12,438 bases of DNA, from the NCBI GenBank assembly GCA_005792805.1, contig SXQV01000051.1:1-12438 (forward strand), read 5' to 3'. The position numbers and the translations under genes are program-made. The notes beneath the pieces were generated by a model that saw nothing but the letters and a program-made list of their open reading frames with translations, had not been told where the DNA came from and did no database searches. The first letter of the stretch is position 1; each line of letters opens with the position of its first letter. Below, in pieces: positions 1-6,378 of the stretch. The DNA comes from Methylococcaceae bacterium (GTDB lineage: Bacteria; Pseudomonadota; Gammaproteobacteria; Methylococcales; Methylococcaceae).

Positions 1-548
1 ATCACATCATCCGGATAAAAACCAGACGTCAATGAATAATTTGAGCCGAACCCGACAACAGGAACAATATGGTCATATTCATCATCGCCTGCATTTAAGT
101 CGGTGTCTCCATCAAGTAAAAATGAATTAGCAAAAACACCCACTATTACGGGATGACTTTGGGCCACATGATTTTTAGCCCAGACATAGAAATCCGCATT
201 CGAACGAGTTGACTTCGACTCATATTTTAATCGCATCCGGCTTGCAGAAGCTTTATCATTGACGCCTAGCAATAACTGCGAGTTTGATTTGCTTTGCCGA
301 ATTCTTGGTGAGGCGATTGCTCTGGCATCATATTGAGAAAGATACTGACCGTAATATAACCCCGCACTAATCATTGCGACCTCCCCGCAATAACCATAGT
401 TAGCATTCCATTGGCTGCGCGGAGGAATGTTGTTCTTTACACTAAAAATAGTTCCAAACGATGCCGGAGGAATAGGCGCAGCATTCGTGTTGTGACTTAC
501 AGCATTAGCAATAAAAGCAACCAGAACAAGAATCTTGAAGTTATTCAT
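1..548 (-). CDS. Secreted papain-like (C39-type) cysteine peptidase-like protein, partial
   Basis: The frame is open from an ATG at 548 to the window edge (182 codons); the C-terminus lies outside. Residues 1-24 form a signal peptide: a basic N-terminus, a hydrophobic core ILVLVAFIANAV, then small residues near NAA. The mature part shows YGYCGEVAMISAGLYYGQ with Cys54, a Gln at 46, and EYDHIVPVVGFG with His160. This Gln/Cys/His order suits a C39-like or papain-like fold. The text around Cys54 resembles a family of secreted proteins I recall with GGYCGE(T/V)S...YYGxYxSQY, but the activity and substrate are inferred. A second in-frame ATG at 560 would add four residues; neither start has a convincing Shine-Dalgarno. 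The gene is AT-rich compared with the rest of the window, and an IS5 remnant begins about 50 bases upstream of its start, so its native promoter may be lost. Confidence 0.6.
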   Translation of the reverse strand, partial: MNNFKILVLVAFIANAVSHNTNAAPIPPASFGTIFSVKNNIPPRSQWNANYGYCGEVAMISAGLYYGQYLSQYDARAIASPRIRQSKSNSQLLLGVNDKASASRMRLKYESKSTRSNADFYVWAKNHVAQSHPVIVGVFANSFLLDGDTDLNAGDDEYDHIVPVVGFGSNYSLTSGFYPDDV

Positions 549-596
549 ATAGTAACCCATGATTAATTTTGCAACGTATTAAATTATCATTACCAG

Positions 597-921
597 GTTC
601 TGTTGACATGTGGATTTCATCGCGCCAGCACTCCGATGAATCGAACCACACTGACGGATATGCCATGGAACGGATCCTGTCTTTTCCGGGGGCGAGTCCA
701 CATGGCCGCTTCCTTGGACTCTGCGGCGGTGCTCAATGGCGACTCTTGCCTCCCCCATTCGGAACCTGGAATAGCGCATTTACACGCTGCAATCGCTGGT
801 GTCAAGCCTGTGCCTGCCTGCCGGAGACAGGTCTGCTGGATAGCCCATCGTCCGCGCTCATGCGTGTGCGGCGGGCGCTAGGCCGTTCGCTTCACTACCC
901 AGATTCATGCCCTAGCCATAC
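597..921 (+). pseudogene. Degenerate IS5-family transposase remnant
   Basis: No frame is open throughout, but pieces of an IS5-type transposase appear in order across frames. They are LTD then MERILSFPG (about 650-690), GAQWRLLPPPFGTWNSAF (about 730-780), then NRWCQA. Further on, after a shift, comes IVRAHACAAGA (about 850-882), the IS5 DSTIVRAH block with one base missing after GATAGC. After another shift comes FTTQIHALA (about 891-917), matching the usual GGFTTKIHALV. The match stops near 921, before the rest of the DDE domain. The left end, near GTTCTGTTGACA at about 598, resembles IS5-type termini, but no right-hand terminal repeat was found. At least three indels plus a 3' truncation make it non-functional. 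It is GC-richer than both AT-rich neighbours, as expected for an insertion. The boundaries are approximate. Confidence 0.7.
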
Positions 922-1008
922 ATAGGGTGGAACCATCTTACAAAACCATCCCTACAAAATTAACCTAATACTGAAATTGATATTTTCAAACCCCACTCTT
1001 GCCCACAT

Positions 1009-1638
1009 CTATTCAAGCATTCTTTTAATAACATTTCTCGTATCAACAGGAAATCTTGTATTTTCAGACCTGTAGGTTAACTCAGATCGAATGGTATTAT
1101 TGTATTCTAAATTATCTCCTTGCCTAAGCATATAGTCCTGGAGCGTTGATAATGCACTAAACCGAACATCTTTAGATTCATCACCCAAGGCACTTATGAG
1201 ACAATGGATTGTTGTATCCAATGGTTTTTTAACTGAAACCAGGCTTAATGCGGCTGCATTTCTCACTTCGAAATTCGAATCGGTTAACAGCAATTGAGTA
1301 AGTATTATTTCTGATTCCATGCCTGGGTAAGCCACCAACTGTTCAACACCTTCTACACGCTCTTTATCATCAGCGCTACCAACCAGATCCATGGTATCAA
1401 TAAAATATGATTGCCTTTGATCGTCGCCTGTATGTTTGTTAGCATTAGTTTTTGACTGTAAAGCTAATGGGTCTGGATAGCTAATAACTTGTGCTTCTTG
1501 TTTACCATGTGCTGATTGGCCAGACCTAACGGATTGCCGATCTGGAGAGATGACATCTTGATTAAAGAGGATACTGCCAGCGACACCAGTCAAGATCGGA
1601 AACGCAACCACATACAAATAACAAACTGGAATTTTCAT
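1009..1638 (-). CDS. Exported or membrane-anchored HEAT-repeat protein
   Basis: A 209-residue protein. Residues 1-25 (MKIPVCYLYVVAFPILTGVA and on) are a hydrophobic signal peptide or anchor; there is no clear lipobox. Residues 26-75 are polar and low in structure. Residues 90-170 hold two to three HEAT-like helical pairs, with the typical D-x-x-x-x-VRNAAALSL and DESKDVRFSALSTL patterns. Such repeats bind other proteins, and no catalytic motif is seen. Codon use is AT-rich, unlike rpiB next door, which suggests a different origin. It lies upstream of the peptidase-like gene on the same strand, separated by the IS5 remnant, so the two may once have been one unit (inference). The Shine-Dalgarno before the ATG at 1638 is weak, and no terminator is seen after the TAG. 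Confidence 0.6.
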   Translation of the reverse strand: MKIPVCYLYVVAFPILTGVAGSILFNQDVISPDRQSVRSGQSAHGKQEAQVISYPDPLALQSKTNANKHTGDDQRQSYFIDTMDLVGSADDKERVEGVEQLVAYPGMESEIILTQLLLTDSNFEVRNAAALSLVSVKKPLDTTIHCLISALGDESKDVRFSALSTLQDYMLRQGDNLEYNNTIRSELTYRSENTRFPVDTRNVIKRMLE

Positions 1639-1718
1639 GGGAAAATTGGTTTCTTATATCAAAGGCAGGGTAATCCTTGTGATCCCCGCTTGCGGACTAC
1701 TTGGCACCTCGGTCGCTG

Positions 1719-2147
1719 CTACGCATCAATCGCGACGATGCGCGGCACGTGGCGTCCACCCTCGAAGGGCGTGGCCAGGAAGGTTTCGACAATCTTCCTG
1801 GCCATGTCCAGTGTAACGATGCGCTGACCGATGGCGATGCAGTTGGCGTCATTGTGGGAGCGGGTCAGGAAGGCGGTCTGCTCGTCGAAGGTGTAGCCGC
1901 AACGGCAGCCTTTGACGCGATTGGCGACGATGGCTTCGCCGTTACCGCTGCCGCCGAGCACGATACCGCGCTCCACTTCACCGCTGGCTACGGCCTCGGC
2001 GCAAGGTCGAATCCAGGTGGGGTAATCGGTGCGTTCGTCGCTGTAGCAGCCGTAATCCTTGACTTCGTGGCCCAGCGAGGTGAGCCAGTGGCGCAGGGCT
2101 TCCTTGTGCTCGAAGCCAGCGTGGTCGGATGCGATGCCGATTTTCAT
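1719..2147 (-). CDS. rpiB: Ribose-5-phosphate isomerase B, Cys-less (GSGNGE) type
   Basis: This 142-residue enzyme interconverts ribose 5-phosphate and ribulose 5-phosphate in the cytoplasm. It carries the LacAB/RpiB signatures SDHAGF (residues 7-12) and LGGSGNGEAIVANRVKG (64-80), plus SHNDANCIAIGQR (97-109). The E. coli enzyme has a catalytic Cys in CGTGIG. Here that position is Gly, and a Glu at 71 lies in GSGNGE, as in the mycobacterial enzyme, where the Glu is the proposed base. The length is near the usual 145-160. The start at 2147 has GGAG about nine bases upstream. In a methanotroph the pentose products connect with the ribulose monophosphate cycle (inference). It is divergent from the oxidoreductase at 2355. 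No terminator is evident in the 80 bases before the next minus-strand gene. Confidence 0.92.
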   Translation of the reverse strand: MKIGIASDHAGFEHKEALRHWLTSLGHEVKDYGCYSDERTDYPTWIRPCAEAVASGEVERGIVLGGSGNGEAIVANRVKGCRCGYTFDEQTAFLTRSHNDANCIAIGQRIVTLDMARKIVETFLATPFEGGRHVPRIVAIDA

Positions 2148-2354
2148 GTTCTATTCTCCGTGGGTTTGGCGTGAAACGTCTGGCTATCTTCGCAAGAGCC
2201 GCCCAACCTGCCAATAGGCATTACTATTTCAGGTTTTACGGACAGGCGCTTACCAAAGACCGCAACAGGCCAGGTGCAGCTGGATGGTCCTCGCGCACCG
2301 GCTGGGGTATCTTGACGCCACCCCTGATTTCCCAGGTTCACCAGGAGAAGATTC
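2148..2354. promoter_or_regulatory. Divergent intergenic region between rpiB and the Gfo/Idh/MocA gene
   Basis: This 207-base spacer separates two divergent genes and must hold a promoter for each, but I find no convincing -35/-10 pair. TTGACG at 2312-2317 is a possible -35 for the plus gene, but no good -10 follows at proper spacing. The right end contains AGGAG (2342-2346), the ribosome-binding site of the plus-strand gene. The left end contains CTCC (2156-2159), the site for rpiB. Confidence 0.4.
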
Positions 2355-3374
2355 ATGACCGATCAACCCAAGCTCCGCTGGGGCATCCTCGGCGCGGCGC
2401 GCATCAATGAGCGGCTGCTGCCGGCCATCCTGGAAGCGCGTAATGCGGAACTGCTGGCCATCGCCAGCCGGCGTCCCGGTGCCGCTGCCGAAACACTGGC
2501 GAAATACGCGCCCAATCAGACCGGCGTTGCCATACATGACCGACTGGAGCCACTGCTGGACGATGATCGCATTCAGGCGGTTTATCTGCCGATGGCCAAC
2601 GAGGAACATGCCGAGTGGGCGCTCAAGGCCATCGAGTGCGGCAAGCAGGTGCTGATCGAAAAACCGATGGCGCTGACCGTGGCTGACATCGAGGAGATCG
2701 AGGCGGCGGCGAGGCGACAAGGTGTGACCGTGATGGAAGGCTTCATGTACCGCTTCCACCCGCAGCATGGCCGGGTGCGGGAGTTGCTGGCATCGGGCCT
2801 GATCGGCGACATCAAGTTCGTGCGGACCAGCTTTTCCTTCCAGATGCGGCCAGCCCGCCTGTACCGGCTGGCAAGGGATATTTCGGCCGGTGGTGGGGCA
2901 ATGTGGGATATCGGCTGTTACGCGGTGCACACGGCACGCATGTGGTTCGATGACGCGCCGCTGGCGGTCACGGCCATGGCGCAAACGGTGGAGAGCGGCG
3001 CGGACATCTCGACCAGCGGTATCATCGATTACGGCGGTGGCCGACGTGCCCATTTTGATTTCAGTTTCGAATGCACGCGCCGTTCAGAATATGAGATCAC
3101 CGGCACCCTGGGCACCATCAAGTGCCCGACGGTATGGCAGTTGCCGGGCGATGTGCCGGAAATCCAGTGGTGGACCGAAGATGGCCGGCGTGGTGAAGAG
3201 CGGCTGAAGCCGGCGAACCATTTTGTGCTGGAGATCGAGGGGTTCAGTGAGGCGGTGCTGTCGGGCCGGTCGCCGTTGCTGTCCTTTGACGACGCCAAGG
3301 CCAATTGCCGGGTGATTGTCGCTGCGCTGGCATCGGCCGCCACTGGCAAAACCATCCAGATCGAACCCGCATGA
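2355..3374 (+). CDS. Gfo/Idh/MocA-family NAD(P)-dependent oxidoreductase
   Basis: The 339-residue protein has an N-terminal Rossmann fold (residues 7-120) beginning LRWGILGAARI, where GILGAA binds the dinucleotide. EKPMAL at 102-107 carries the family lysine (Lys103). The C-terminal GFO_IDH_MocA domain contains GGGAMWDIGCYAVHTARMW (179-197) with Asp185 and His192, the expected substrate-site positions. The closest relatives I recall are dihydrodiol, xylose or glucose-fructose dehydrogenases, so a sugar or polyol is likely but unproven. AGGAG lies eight bases before the ATG. Its TGA overlaps the ATG of the methyltransferase (ATGA), so the two are translationally coupled. The length is normal. 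Confidence 0.85.
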   Translation: MTDQPKLRWGILGAARINERLLPAILEARNAELLAIASRRPGAAAETLAKYAPNQTGVAIHDRLEPLLDDDRIQAVYLPMANEEHAEWALKAIECGKQVLIEKPMALTVADIEEIEAAARRQGVTVMEGFMYRFHPQHGRVRELLASGLIGDIKFVRTSFSFQMRPARLYRLARDISAGGGAMWDIGCYAVHTARMWFDDAPLAVTAMAQTVESGADISTSGIIDYGGGRRAHFDFSFECTRRSEYEITGTLGTIKCPTVWQLPGDVPEIQWWTEDGRRGEERLKPANHFVLEIEGFSEAVLSGRSPLLSFDDAKANCRVIVAALASAATGKTIQIEPA

Positions 3375-4102
3375 ACCACGGCACCCCCGACATGAACCCG
3401 CAAGCGCAGACAGATAATGGCTTTTTTGTCGACAGCTGGGCAGTCTATAAAAAGCTGGTTGCTGAGAACTACATGTTTCACCGGGAAATCTACGCCAAGC
3501 TCAAAGCTTGGTTGGCTGGGCGCGGCCAGCCCTTCAGCCTGCTGGATCTTGGTTGTGGTGATGCCGCCAACCTGGCAGGCATTGCCCGGGACTTACCGGT
3601 CTCTCGCTATTGCGGTGTCGATCTGTCGGAGGTGGCGCTGGAACTCGCTGCACAGAACCTGCATGGGCTGAACTGCCCCATCGCTTTATGCCGTAGCGAC
3701 ATGCTGGCCTATCTGGAAAGCGGGACGACGCCCTACGATGTGATTTTCACAAGCTTCGCCTTCCATCACCTGAACCCGGATGAAATGCAGCGATTTCTGG
3801 CAGCCTGCCGCCATCGTCTCTCGCCGGGTGGGCAACTCGTGCTCGTCGATGTGATTCGTGACGAAGGTCAGCCGCTGAAGGATTACCTGGACGCCTTTTG
3901 CGAGGCGATGCGTCATGACTGGGTCCGTCTCAACCCAGAGGAGCTCAGCCACACCATCCGGCATGTTCGTGAATCTGACAGACCGGCTACGCTGAACCAG
4001 TTGCGGGACCTATCGTCGCAGACCGGGTTTCATGACATGAAGACGGTTTACCGGACGGGTTGGTATCACCTGCTCTCTTTGCACGCTAGTTGGCGAGCGT
4101 GA
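3371..4102 (+). CDS. Class I SAM-dependent methyltransferase
   Basis: A 243-residue cytoplasmic protein with the seven-strand methyltransferase fold. Motif I is LLDLGCGDAANLAGIA (residues 57-72). The acidic end of strand 2 is GVDLSE (82-87), the motif IV region is VIFTSFAFHHLNP (124-136), and the post-motif turn is LSPGGQLVLVDV (150-161). The substrate is not predictable; the form resembles small-molecule methyltransferases of the UbiE/Methyltransf_12 group. I chose the start at 3371 because its ATG overlaps the upstream TGA, although no Shine-Dalgarno is visible. ATG at 3392 (MNPQAQ) is the main alternative, and a longer frame from 3305 would lie inside the oxidoreductase gene. It converges on the lipoprotein gene with only 22 bases between stops. 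Confidence 0.82.
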   Translation: MNHGTPDMNPQAQTDNGFFVDSWAVYKKLVAENYMFHREIYAKLKAWLAGRGQPFSLLDLGCGDAANLAGIARDLPVSRYCGVDLSEVALELAAQNLHGLNCPIALCRSDMLAYLESGTTPYDVIFTSFAFHHLNPDEMQRFLAACRHRLSPGGQLVLVDVIRDEGQPLKDYLDAFCEAMRHDWVRLNPEELSHTIRHVRESDRPATLNQLRDLSSQTGFHDMKTVYRTGWYHLLSLHASWRA

Positions 4103-4124
4103 CCACCGCACCTTTGCCTGAAGC

Positions 4125-4877
4125 TTAATGCTCCCTGAGGTTGCGGTAATCGATGGACAGCTTAAGTCCGGCAAACTTGCCTTTCAGTCGGACCAGCTCA
4201 TCCTTCACCGGATCGAAATATAACCAAGCTTCGGCCAAGCGCCGCTCTTCGTATTCTTTGTCTACCGGCTGGGAATCCGCCTTGAATCGATAAAGCAGCA
4301 CCTTCAGGCCGTCTTCGGTTCCCTTGTTGGTGGGAGGGCCCATCACGCCAGTGATGTCCGCCGTTTTCGGCAAACGGGCCGTCAGCCTAGGCAAATTCTC
4401 CGGATCCACCTTGAGTTGCTTTTTGCTCTGATCCACCTTGCCGACACCCAGAGAACGAATCGACGCTTCCAGAAACTGTGGCGGCGCCATCTCAACGAAT
4501 AGCGGGGAGAAATCAAAAGAAGCCAGCCGGTGCTGATGGGTATAGGTCATGATGAAGGAAACCATCTTTGCCTTCTGTTCCTTCGTTTTGGCCGGATCCA
4601 TATGAAAATCCAGATACCATCGATAGCTGCCCTGGGGCAGCTTCTCAATCCGGCTGGGATGCAACTTGCTGAGATAGACAAAATCCTCACTCAACAACAC
4701 CGGATCCAACAGATGCAGAATGAAATGCCGGTCCGCCACCTCAACCCGCACGTTCTCGTCAAAATCAGCCAGCTGGTTTTTGATTTCCAGCAGACGCAAC
4801 CAGACGCAACCCGACAAGGTAACCGCCATCACCAGAAACAGGAGGCGGGACAAAGATCGGGAATTAAGCTTCTGCAT
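4125..4877 (-). CDS. Predicted lipoprotein of unknown function
   Basis: I do not recognise this 250-residue protein. From the ATG at 4877 it begins MQKLNSRSLSRLLFLVMAVT and continues to LSGC, a standard lipobox with the lipidated Cys at 24. The +2 residue is Val, not Asp, so outer-membrane sorting is expected. The rest is soluble, mixed alpha/beta and Lys/Arg/Glu-rich, with no transmembrane segment and no motif I can name. An in-frame ATG at 4907 would add ten residues ahead of the signal; I prefer 4877 for a normal signal length, although neither has a strong ribosome-binding site. A perfect tandem repeat of CAGACGCAAC at 4791-4810 encodes the residues right after the lipid Cys (VWLRLL). It lies downstream of the di-heme cytochrome gene but behind that gene's terminator, so it is probably transcribed separately. 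Confidence 0.65.
   Translation of the reverse strand: MQKLNSRSLSRLLFLVMAVTLSGCVWLRLLEIKNQLADFDENVRVEVADRHFILHLLDPVLLSEDFVYLSKLHPSRIEKLPQGSYRWYLDFHMDPAKTKEQKAKMVSFIMTYTHQHRLASFDFSPLFVEMAPPQFLEASIRSLGVGKVDQSKKQLKVDPENLPRLTARLPKTADITGVMGPPTNKGTEDGLKVLLYRFKADSQPVDKEYEERRLAEAWLYFDPVKDELVRLKGKFAGLKLSIDYRNLREH
4791..4810. repeat. Perfect tandem duplication of a 10-bp unit
   Basis: CAGACGCAAC occurs twice head to tail inside the lipoprotein gene, just after the lipobox codons. Ten bases is not a multiple of three, so gain or loss of one unit would shift the frame close to the start of the mature protein. Confidence 0.85.
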
Positions 4878-4973
4878 TACGGGACAGCCTGTGCTTGCGA
4901 ATGGCATGAATGACTTGGCAACAAGGCCAAGTTAGCGAATTGATCGACGCTGGGACGGTCCGATATTCAATTC

Positions 4974-5009
4974 AAACCACCGGCCTGAGTCGCTCACGCC
5001 GGTGGGTTT
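4974..5009 (-). terminator. Hairpin terminator of the di-heme cytochrome gene
   Basis: An 8-bp stem CCACCGGC (4977-4984) pairs with GCCGGTGG (4998-5005). Inside it, TGAG (4986-4989) pairs with CTCA (4993-4996). On the minus strand it lies a few bases past the stop codon at 5015, and the U-tract is short (TTTGAATT). It probably ends the flavoprotein/cytochrome transcript before the lipoprotein gene. Confidence 0.6.
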
Positions 5010-5014
5010 CTTGC

Positions 5015-6286
5015 TCACAGACTATTAAGGAAATTCATCAGATTCTGGCTGTCTTGGCTGGATAGCCGCCTGAACGCAGCGATCACCTGAACCGCTTCAC
5101 CTGAATGCTGGTTGATAGCGCTCTGCACCGTGGTTGCACTACCATCGTGAAGAAATGTACGGCGCTTGCTCAAACCCCACAGTGGCATGGTCCGCATCTT
5201 GTTGCGGGTAGACTGCCCCCCGTTCTGCACTATTCCATCACCCGTGCCGATGTCATGCAGCAGAAAATCACCGTAAGGGTGGAATGTGACGCCACCTAAA
5301 GCGACGGGGATCAGATAGTCACCACCATTGATCGGCGTCCCGGCTGGAGCGGTGACAAAGCTTGGTGTGTGACAGATCCCGCAACCCGCTGCATTAAAAA
5401 CCCGTTCCCCCTGAGTGATTGAAACCTGCCTGGCTGTTGGGTTTTGTCCGGGCTGCCTGGGATCAAGCGAGCCAGGGGTTCTGGCCGGTGCCTTGGTTGA
5501 CCGCATGAAATTCGCCGCGAGCAGAACGCCATCATTACTGTCGTTGGGCTGCCCCACGGTTTCAAACCGGTCTACGGAACGGCCATTGGATGTCGCTTCG
5601 GTGGGAAACAGCGGGGTGGTGATGCCCATTTCATTCCTGTAAGCATCGGCAGAAAACGATACCAGGCTGGCATGCTGATCTTTCCAGCCAAATTTACCGA
5701 TAGCCCGTTTCCCCGGCGCTTCCAGCAGGTCAACCAGCACATACTGGCCTTTGATCAAACCTTTGGACTGTCTGGGTTGGTCGTTCGCAAGTTTAATCAG
5801 GGCACTATCGGGTATTGCTTCGACATAACCATCACCCAGCGTGCTCAACGAGGTGCGGAAAGTTTTGACGTTGGCATCCCGGGGGACTCGGGCCTGAATG
5901 GAAGGGTCAATAGCACGAGCGGGTATCAGGGAACCGCCCGGAGGATCGATGAAGTTCACGCCATCAAAATAGCCTGCCCGCTGAACCCTGACCTGACTAT
6001 GCCCCCCATCGATGGGTCCCTTATGGCAAGCCTGGCAGGATGCGTCGTTAAAGACAGGGCCTAATCCTGTCGGAATTGTCTGGATCAGGCTGAACTCAGC
6101 CAAGGCCTGCTGATAGCCCGCCTGCGTCAGATAACCATTCGTCAATCCATCATAGCCAGTGGGGGCTTCGATACTGTTCGCGGTCATGGAGGCCAAGCCC
6201 AGAATGCCGGCACTCAGCCCGATCACGAATGGTGCGGGGCGACAGATCAGATGTGTGGTCATCGAATTTTTTGCGTGAAGTGCCAT
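5015..6286 (-). CDS. Periplasmic di-heme cytochrome c, DHOR/DUF1111 type
   Basis: A 423-residue exported protein. A hydrophobic segment at residues 18-36 forms the signal peptide. Two heme c sites are seen: CQACH at 84-88 and CGICH at 302-306. RTMPLWGL (365-372) offers a Met that may be an axial ligand, and FLHDGSATTVQSAINQHSGEA (379-399) is typical of the C-terminus of di-heme oxidoreductases of this family (PF06537). Family members are called putative peroxidases, but here electron transfer is the safer role. The gene follows the flavoprotein gene on the same strand 92 bases away, so it may take electrons from that protein (inference). The ATG at 6286 has AGAGGA four bases upstream; ATG at residue 9 is a less likely start. 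No frame break was seen. Confidence 0.82.
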   Translation of the reverse strand: MALHAKNSMTTHLICRPAPFVIGLSAGILGLASMTANSIEAPTGYDGLTNGYLTQAGYQQALAEFSLIQTIPTGLGPVFNDASCQACHKGPIDGGHSQVRVQRAGYFDGVNFIDPPGGSLIPARAIDPSIQARVPRDANVKTFRTSLSTLGDGYVEAIPDSALIKLANDQPRQSKGLIKGQYVLVDLLEAPGKRAIGKFGWKDQHASLVSFSADAYRNEMGITTPLFPTEATSNGRSVDRFETVGQPNDSNDGVLLAANFMRSTKAPARTPGSLDPRQPGQNPTARQVSITQGERVFNAAGCGICHTPSFVTAPAGTPINGGDYLIPVALGGVTFHPYGDFLLHDIGTGDGIVQNGGQSTRNKMRTMPLWGLSKRRTFLHDGSATTVQSAINQHSGEAVQVIAAFRRLSSQDSQNLMNFLNSL

Positions 6287-6345
6287 GATGTCCTCTGGGT
6301 TTAGTTATTTCAGCATCGATAAAACATTCGCTTACCCCTGTTCCA

Positions 6346-6378
6346 GGCGGATGTCGGGATCAAGGCCCGACATCCGCC
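6346..6378. repeat. Perfect 13-bp inverted repeat between flavoprotein and cytochrome genes
   Basis: GGCGGATGTCGGG (6346-6358) and CCCGACATCCGCC (6366-6378) are exact reverse complements around a 7-base loop. The repeat abuts the flavoprotein stop codon (6379-6381). No U-tract follows on the minus strand, so it is better read as a REP-like or mRNA-stabilising/attenuating hairpin than as a full terminator. It could lower expression of the downstream cytochrome relative to the flavoprotein, or protect the upstream mRNA end. Confidence 0.85.

Noticed and set aside
1701..2174. A 157-codon plus-strand frame across rpiB
   Set aside because: It is an Ala/Val-rich shadow of rpiB, whose motifs and start are certain.
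2250..3053. A 267-codon open frame on the minus strand across the Gfo/Idh/MocA gene
   Set aside because: It is rich in His and Arg, as antisense of GC-rich coding DNA tends to be. The plus-strand gene has clear motifs and a ribosome-binding site.
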